Source: Oxyruncus cristatus (lineage: Eukaryota; Chordata; Aves; Passeriformes; Cotingidae). From it: a DNA stretch of 64,000 nt. Numbering within the stretch: the stretch's first letter is position 1; each line of letters opens with the position of its first letter. Shown piece after piece: positions 59,341-64,000 of the stretch. A model generated the notes under the pieces. The model was not told the origin of the DNA and searched no databases. It worked only from the letters and a program-made list of their open reading frames with translations. The DNA is taken from NCBI GenBank assembly GCA_013399855.1, contig VXAY01006213.1, positions 1-64,000 on the forward strand, written 5' to 3'. A program made the position numbers and the translations under genes.

Positions 59341-60439
59341 ATCCAAAATTCCTACTACCAGTACACTAGGCTTCCCATTCATTCTGTGAACTGAATGCAT
59401 TCTGTGTCACAGCAAACCTCAATCACAGCAACTTCCTTGAAGGATCTTAGGAAGCAATTTGACTTATCAACACCTGCATGCAGACAATAATTGTATTATA
59501 GTGAGTCTGAGGCAGAAGGCATTCATTAGTGTTATCTAATTGTTTGGTTCTACTATCAGGTAAACTGTGGAAACACAGCAGGAAAAAAATTGCTTTTAAG
59601 GCTGTACAGCTCCCTCAGGTGCTGCTGCCTAAACATGTATTTCCATGATGCCAGCAATAAACACCAGTTAAACTACATGCTGTTCAGTGCAAACAGCACA
59701 CACTTGCTGCCAGGATAGTTCAGTACTTGAATGCAATCAGCTAATGCATGAGAAACACCTTGTTGACTCCACTGCAAAACGAAGTGGTACTGCAGGACAG
59801 AGAAAACTATTGAGGGTTTGTAAACGCAAAAGGTTTTTGATTTACATCTAATGTTAATCAATTCAGCCTACCATAGAGATATGCTTTGATTTCCCATTGA
59901 TCTTAAGTCTCATGCAGTCAAAGAAATGAGAAATGTTCTCCTGCCATCACCAATTAGTTGGAAAACTCTATATCATAGCAGATGACAGCCTAATCTCACT
60001 GACTTACTTACTTACCATTTTAAACCAGTGATCTTCTTGAGAAGACAATGCCTTATGTCCATTTCACTAATGGCAAAATCCCAAACAGCCTGCTCAACAC
60101 CACAAATTAGGAATGCAAATGAAGCCTGCTTTCTTCTCTGGCTTTTGAGTGAACAGTGATTCAGTAACACTGAGTGCTTCCCAGGATAGCTACAGGTTAT
60201 GTGAAAGGCTACATGTTCCAGCATGATAAGTATGGCAAGAACTTTGTTCATTTAACATTCTACTGTAGAAATAAAAAGGGTCTCTGTTAAAGATGGTGCT
60301 TCTCTTAGAGATGGTATGAGTAACACAGAAGCTGTATTGTATTTTGCTCAGAAACAAGTATAATTACCACCGTCCTTGCTTTCCCTAATGAAAACACAGA
60401 TAACAAGTACTGAAAAACAGCCTGCTCTACAGAGGAAAA

Positions 60440-61010
60440 TTTAGACTCACAAACCTATTGGAATCCTTCGAAGGAGTCACAATCGACAGAGATCAGTTAA
60501 TACAATCTATTTTACTTCCAAAGACTGGTGGCCAAAAGGTCCTAAAGAAACCACGCTGCTGTGAGATGAGAAGACAGATCCTGTTACAGAAAACTGATTA
60601 AAAACTAGGCAGTTAAAAATGGCTGCTCATTGTTCTGAATGGATTGTTCTGAGTGGAGCCCTGCAGGGTTCCATGTTGGGTGGTTTGTACCTTTTCACAT
60701 ATTTATACCTCATCTACAAAAAGCTGGGATTCATGACATGACAAAATTGACAAAATTGATGATAATTGACTCATGAAAATGTGGTGTACTAAAGGAAGCC
60801 ATAAAAAGATGAAAAACAACAACATGAAAAAGTTTAAAAACATTAACAAAGTGAATTTCAGTCTTAATAAATGTGAAATAATGCACACTTTGGATCCAGT
60901 CGCTCTGGAGACATAACAGTTTAACAAAAACATCAACCAAGAAGCATCCGCAAAGAACAAAATGATAGGATTTAGTAGAGGTGGAACAGAACAAAATGCA
61001 AAAATCCATT
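60440..61010 (+). mobile_element. Old LINE reverse-transcriptase relic
   Basis: The plus strand at about 60645-60720 reads VLSGALQGSMLGGLYLFTYL, resembling the SGVPQGSVLGPLLF motif of LINE RT. At about 60841-60905 it reads NFSLNKCEIMHTLDP, resembling FNxNKCEVMHFG downstream in CR1. Many stops interrupt it. The order and orientation fit an ancient CR1. Confidence 0.55.
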
Positions 61011-61275
61011 ATATCACATGCATTTCTGATCTTCTCAACAGAAAAACTCTCATGTCTTCTGTTCTTCCACCTGCCAAAACCTTTATCTGTTCTACCAAGT
61101 CATAATGACTGAGAAACAATTACCTGAAGTGAGCAATATATTCCATTCAAAGAACAACTAGACTGGGATTCTTCAGAGCAGACAAAAAAAAAAAAAAAAA
61201 AAACAGCAAAGAAAAAAGTGCAATTACTTCAAAGATTTATATGATAATGAAGAGGATGGAGAGAATGGACAGGAA

Positions 61276-61297
61276 TCAATCAATCAATCAAACAATT
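61276..61297. repeat. Short CAAT microsatellite
   Basis: Four to five copies of the tetranucleotide (aatcaatcaatcaatcaaac). Confidence 0.8.
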
Positions 61298-63639
61298 CTG
61301 TCACTTCCAACATAACTCAGTAAGAGATCAAACACAGTTTTAGGAGTTAGTTTCAATATAAAAAGTTATTACTGGACAAATTTTTGTACAAGAGATCATG
61401 CAAGAGAACTGGTTTTGTGTTAGGGAATCCACAATTCCTAGATTGTTGTAAAAAAATAGTACTGAATGTTCATTGTATCTTCTATGCTTTCTGAGCTACC
61501 TGATCCTGATTCCTACAGAAGAAAGCTTGGACTTTTGAACTAACCCAAACTATTTAAAAGAAATCTTTCCAAGCCAGGCATTTCTTCCTTTATAGAGAGA
61601 ACGATAGAACAGGTATGTCCTCAAAAGACATTAACTACATTTCTTAGTGAGGTACTACTGGTTTTCCATGGGTTAAACTCAGTCCACAAAATGTTTCTAG
61701 GTGTAACACATTTGTCTCAGCCAGCCCAGGAAATAATTTCTTTCTGCAAACTCTAATAGACAAATTGCTCTTTTGTAGCCTGCTGTGGTTAGAAAAGTGG
61801 TAGCTGTTGCTTTGACCACAGGAAGAATTGCTGCTGCAATACACAGAAGAGGTTGTGCAGTCCGTGGATCACACGGAAAGGGAAAAATGCTCCAAGTGTC
61901 CTGTTCGGTCTTTGCCATTGCTGATACTTCCATGAAAGCACAGAAACACACTATGATGGTAAGTATGAAATAAGAAAAAGTTCTACTAGAAAAAGTTTCT
62001 ACTATAAAAGTTCTTCCTATTTCTTTGCCCTCGGATGTAATTTCTTCTTCTGCCTCTTCCCAGCCTCTGTTTCTTGCTGGTTTTCTTCCTCATCAAGAAA
62101 AATGCCAGAGTTCAGAGTTTCTTTACAGTGATGGAAATCTAAAATTAGATCTTAAATATAAATTCTAGTTTTTCCAGAGTCCATGGACATGTACTTTCCA
62201 ATTCAAAACCAGATTTTGACATTTTCAAAGCAATGTTCCAGAAATCACAAATCCTAGAGAATGATTTTAGGATACTGAAATTATTTAAATCAGTGTGTCT
62301 ATTTTTACTCAGATTTTTTTTTTCCATTTCTAGGAAGATCCTCATAAGTTAAACAAACTACCATGCTTACTTAAGTAACCTAGACTGGCTTTTCCCATGT
62401 ATTTTATTGAACCGAATACATATCTTTGAATCTTTTGATTTGAAAGCCTCCTTCCCAAAATCTGTCTATTTTAACCAAAAGAATCAAACCTTAACATCAT
62501 TTTCGTAAGGCTTGAAACTTGCTAGGAACTATCATTTTTATCTCACATTAAGGTGCCCTTGGGAAAAAGAGAAGCTGAGAACCTTTGCTATTCCACATTT
62601 CTGTGACCGATTCCTTAACTTTTGAAAGTCAGAGGTCACTATTACTCATTCAAGAATATTCTCCTGTGAAACAGTTATTTGGGCAAACTGAAACAATGAC
62701 TTGGAGAAAAAAATCACAATTAACAAAGTTAGTAAACAAAGCAACCACTCCCCACTATACTTATCTCTACTTAAAAAGGAGCTATCTTCAATGTCCAAAT
62801 GCAAACTGCAGAGACAGACCTTTTAATCTAAAGAAAAAAAACTTCCATACTCCTTTCCTTTCTTTGCCTTCTTTTGTTGAAAAATCTGTAGGGTAAGCAA
62901 AGACAGTCACAAAACACAGAAAACAGTGAAAATTACTATACAAAAAAGAAAGGAATCTAAACGTGCATTAGGAAAAGAAAATAGATGTGCACTTTATTCA
63001 GCACCAGAAAATAGGTCAATCAATTTTCAACAGCAGAACCCTTATGAAAAGAAAATATTCTGGATCTTACTTTCTATCTGCTAATACCCCTCAATCCTCA
63101 TTTGATGTGAACAAAGGCTGTGAAACAGAACATAAACCAGTACATTTTATGCAGTAAGTACACAACTATCATTTCTCTAAAGTCCTCACGAGGTAACCAT
63201 CTTTTTCATTTTACACTCAAATTCAGCTCCATTCTCATTACCACAGCATATTCACATTACTTCTATTTTTCCTATCAAATCTGGTCTTCTGGAGAAATTG
63301 AGAGGCGAGAGTAAAAGCAATGATGCTCATTTCTCTGTTCCATCTAGAACTGACTACAAGCTTCTTCCACACTGCTTTTCTGGGGTCCATTTAGAGCTCA
63401 TGTTCATTACAGAGCAAGATAAGTAATGCCCTATTTTAAAGTCTTTCAATAGTATACTGGTACTCGTCTCACCCTTCATACAACGTATAATAGTGATACA
63501 CCTTCTTATAGAGCTACTGTGAACACACTGCCAGTCTCTTCAGACACACCTTGCTGCAGTCCCGCTGCTACAGTCTTCTCCTTCTCTCCATTGTCTTCCT
63601 GCCCATTTCTCCTGCAGTACGTGTGGCACTCAGTGCAAG

Positions 63640-64000
63640 GATTACCAGGCGGACACCTCGTCTTGCCCGCCCTGCCCACCTGGAAGCCCTACATAACGGA
63701 GCTCATGCTAGGGAGGGCAGACTGCGGGAAACGTGCCAGGAGGTGAGGAAATGAACGCCACAGGCTTCCTGCCCCATTGTCTGCCCGGCCCCCCGTGGCG
63801 TGCCCCTTTCCCCCCTCAGCCCCCTGACCGCTCCGCTGCGGCTCCTCTCGGCCTGGGGGTCAGGCCCGGCTCCCCCGGCCAGGGACGGGGATGTCCCGTC
63901 AGCCGCGGGCAGCCCCGTGCTCCCATGGCTTCCAGTTCGGCCAGGCGACCCCCACCCACTCCGGAGACCGCCAGCATCCCGGGTCCCGCGGTACCACCCT
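63640..64000. promoter_or_regulatory. GC-rich, CpG-containing edge of a probable NLN promoter
   Basis: The last 360 bases switch abruptly from AT-rich DNA to GC-rich DNA with many CpG, densest after 63720 (cgctccgctgcgg, cagccgcgggc, gtcccgcgg). It lies upstream of NLN. In mammals NLN and SGTB start head-to-head from one CpG island, so this is probably the NLN-side flank of that promoter. No TATA box or certain exon is visible. NLN exon 1 should lie here or just past 64000. Confidence 0.6.

Larger units (their letters stand above)
51769..63639 (-). other. NLN: NLN intron 1 (or 5' flank)
   Basis: About 12 kb lies between exon 2 and the GC-rich block. It contains plus-strand LINE relics near 54900-55140, 55780-55938 and 60440-61010, an A-rich tract at 57556-57743, A/C-rich simple DNA at 59220-59340, an A22 run near 61180-61203 and a short CAAT repeat near 61276-61297. 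No exon 1 with the required phase (two bases left over) was recognised. Confidence 0.7.

Noticed and set aside
63519..63754. Plus-strand open frames in the GC-rich edge, ending at a GTGAGG donor-like site
   Set aside because: No recognisable protein. GC-rich DNA is often open by chance.
63780..64000. NLN exon 1 candidates on the minus strand starting ATGCTGGCG or ending CCGGA|GTGGGT
   Set aside because: The first has no donor in the needed phase and no similarity to the NLN N-terminus. The second has the right phase but a weak donor, and its start codon would lie outside the window.
1..64000. A novel multi-gene system, CRISPR-like array or operon
   Set aside because: The window is one intron-rich vertebrate gene with common repeats. 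Nothing suggests a gene cluster, and the only regular array is the simple four-copy tandem repeat with no spacers.

Overview
The window is vertebrate nuclear DNA from a bird. It is AT-rich, with long introns and many CR1 LINE fragments, all in the avian style. One degenerate repeat has a tRNA-Ile-like head and a CR1-like tail, the layout of the TguSINE1 family known from passerines, so a passerine is the best guess. Only one protein-coding gene can be supported: NLN, encoding neurolysin, a zinc oligopeptidase of family M3. It lies on the minus strand, and 12 consecutive coding exons can be placed to the base with matching splice phases. They run from 51768 (first exon found) down to the stop codon at 25469 and total 2071 nt, about 690 codons. 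All the catalytic residues are present. NLN maps to human 5q12, a segment known to correspond to the avian Z chromosome, so Z linkage is a reasonable inference.

Layout. 1-247: the open 3' end of a retrotransposon-like reading frame with a zinc-finger-like tail. 248-25468: intergenic DNA downstream of NLN. It holds a short CR1 tail (about 1331-1455), a possible isolated plus-strand exon (4109-4215), a 1.7-kb decayed CR1 (about 14698-16425), a CR1 tail near 17980-18080, and a much older CR1/L3-like LINE (about 19010-21240). 25469-51768: NLN exons 13 to 2. Their introns carry a CR1 fragment (32100-32955), four perfect 30-bp tandem repeats (40428-40547), a probable solo LTR with 5-bp target duplications (42103-42855), and the tRNA-headed SINE (about 44066-44198). 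51769-about 63640: the first intron, with decayed plus-strand LINE pieces and a long A-rich tract that includes 78 consecutive A. About 63640-64000: GC-rich, CpG-containing DNA that is probably the edge of the NLN promoter. In mammals this promoter is shared head-to-head with SGTB.

NLN exon 1, which encodes the short N-terminal mitochondrial presequence, was not found. It most likely lies just past the right edge. I see no convincing second gene, no functional tRNA or other RNA gene, no CRISPR array and no sign of a new biological system. The most useful second-look items are the four-copy perfect repeat, the open zinc-finger frame at the left edge, the splice-flanked open segment at 4109-4215, the solo LTR with its duplications, and the SINE as a lineage marker.
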